A stretch of DNA of 34,948 nucleotides. It comes from Planctomycetaceae bacterium. Lineage in GTDB: Bacteria > Planctomycetota > Planctomycetia > Pirellulales > Pirellulaceae. The notes below the pieces were generated by a model. The model saw nothing but the letters and a program-made list of their open reading frames with translations. It was not told where the DNA came from and did no database searches. Location: the NCBI GenBank assembly GCA_002709225.1, contig PAQH01000107.1, positions 1 to 34,948 on the forward strand, in the 5' to 3' direction. Within the stretch, counting starts at the first letter, position 1, and the number at the start of each line of letters is the position of its first letter. This document shows, in pieces, positions 34,758 to 34,948 of this stretch. The translations under genes were made by a program, and so were the position numbers.

Positions 34758-34948
34758 ATGGGCCTATTCGACTTGTTGCGGATGTTGTTCGACTCTTCCC
34801 CGGCGGAAGAGGTGGGTTCGGGCGCGGGCAGCGTGCGGGCCCACAGGGCGCCACGCAAGCCGGTACCGTTCGATCCGGACAATTATGCAATCTCGGTCGA
34901 GTACGAAAACTTTCGCGGCGAACAGAAGACCTTTCTTGGTGATTGGCG
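34758..34948 (+). CDS. Unknown protein, N-terminal part (runs off the window)
   Basis: An open frame of 63 codons begins MGLFDLLRMLFDSSPAEEVG behind a consensus Shine-Dalgarno and stays open to the window edge. After an amphipathic N-terminal helix there is a basic linker (SVRAHRAPRKPVPFDPDNY) and then AISVEYENFRGEQKTFLGDW, strand-like with a turn. That last pattern resembles small beta-barrel or WYL-type nucleic-acid or ligand-binding domains, but too little is visible to assign it. It is in the same orientation as the reverse transcriptase, 111 bases downstream, so it may be its partner or an unrelated next gene. Confidence 0.65.
   Translation, partial: MGLFDLLRMLFDSSPAEEVGSGAGSVRAHRAPRKPVPFDPDNYAISVEYENFRGEQKTFLGDW

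Noticed and set aside
33108..34948. Group II intron carrying the reverse transcriptase
   Set aside because: No 5' GUGYG-type start, domain V hairpin or maturase X/endonuclease domain could be found around the gene.
33108..34948. Diversity-generating retroelement
   Set aside because: No template/variable repeat pair and no Avd-like gene is visible, but only 300 bases downstream are available, so this is not excluded outside the window.
1..34948. CRISPR arrays, tRNA or rRNA genes, insertion sequences
   Set aside because: No regularly spaced direct repeats, cloverleaf sequences, rRNA segments or transposase motifs were recognised by eye on either strand.

Overview
The window looks like a chromosomal segment of a GC-rich Planctomycetota or closely related PVC bacterium. 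The basis is its gene families: two PSCyt1/PSCyt2/PSD1 cytochrome-type proteins, four DUF1501 proteins (one only as a tail), a DUF1587/1592/1588/1585 protein paired with DUF1552, DUF1080, CotH-type kinases and a SUMF1-PQQ fusion. Nearly every product carries an export signal (Sec, lipoprotein or twin-arginine). The species cannot be named from the sequence.

Layout. 1-4320 (+): the tail of a DUF1501 gene, a cytochrome-like DUF1592/1588/1585 protein and a DUF1552 protein, joined by 4-base stop/start overlaps, then a 58-residue orphan. 4354-8340 (-): pfkA (6-phosphofructokinase), a CotH-like protein with C-terminal membrane helices, and a secreted metallophosphoesterase. 8561-10072 (+): a secreted five-bladed-propeller sugar-hydrolase-like protein. 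10149-15790 (-): a Tat-exported Gfo/Idh-like protein, PSD1 and DUF1501. 15897-18128 (+): SUMF1-PQQ fusion. 18160-21514 (-): a CotH lipoprotein with a domain insertion, and a tandem DUF1080 protein. 21730-23887 (+): an unknown 217-residue protein and DUF1501. 23923-31322 (-): a three-gene unit of PSD1 with two inserted carbohydrate-binding-like modules, DUF1501, and a subtilase with a seven-repeat FG-GAP propeller. 31587-33108 (+): an amidohydrolase broken by one extra base in a G9 run. 33216 to the end (+): a stand-alone reverse transcriptase and the start of a further gene behind a strong Shine-Dalgarno.

Most of the window reads as a cell-envelope and extracellular catabolism region: cytochrome-like PSD proteins with their DUF1501 partners, and enzymes suited to glycans or sugar derivatives. 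pfkA is the only obvious cytoplasmic metabolic enzyme. The last 1.8 kb is different. A reverse transcriptase with no maturase features ends in a strong RNA hairpin, is followed by a second hairpin, and then by a new gene cut off by the window edge. This is the best candidate for an undescribed system, but its partner is mostly outside the window.

With the starts chosen here, no gene-free stretch exceeds 300 bases. The longest gaps (8341-8560, 14280-14500, 19291-19540, 21515-21729, 31323-31586) are intergenic or divergent regions in which I see no RNA gene, CRISPR array or insertion sequence.
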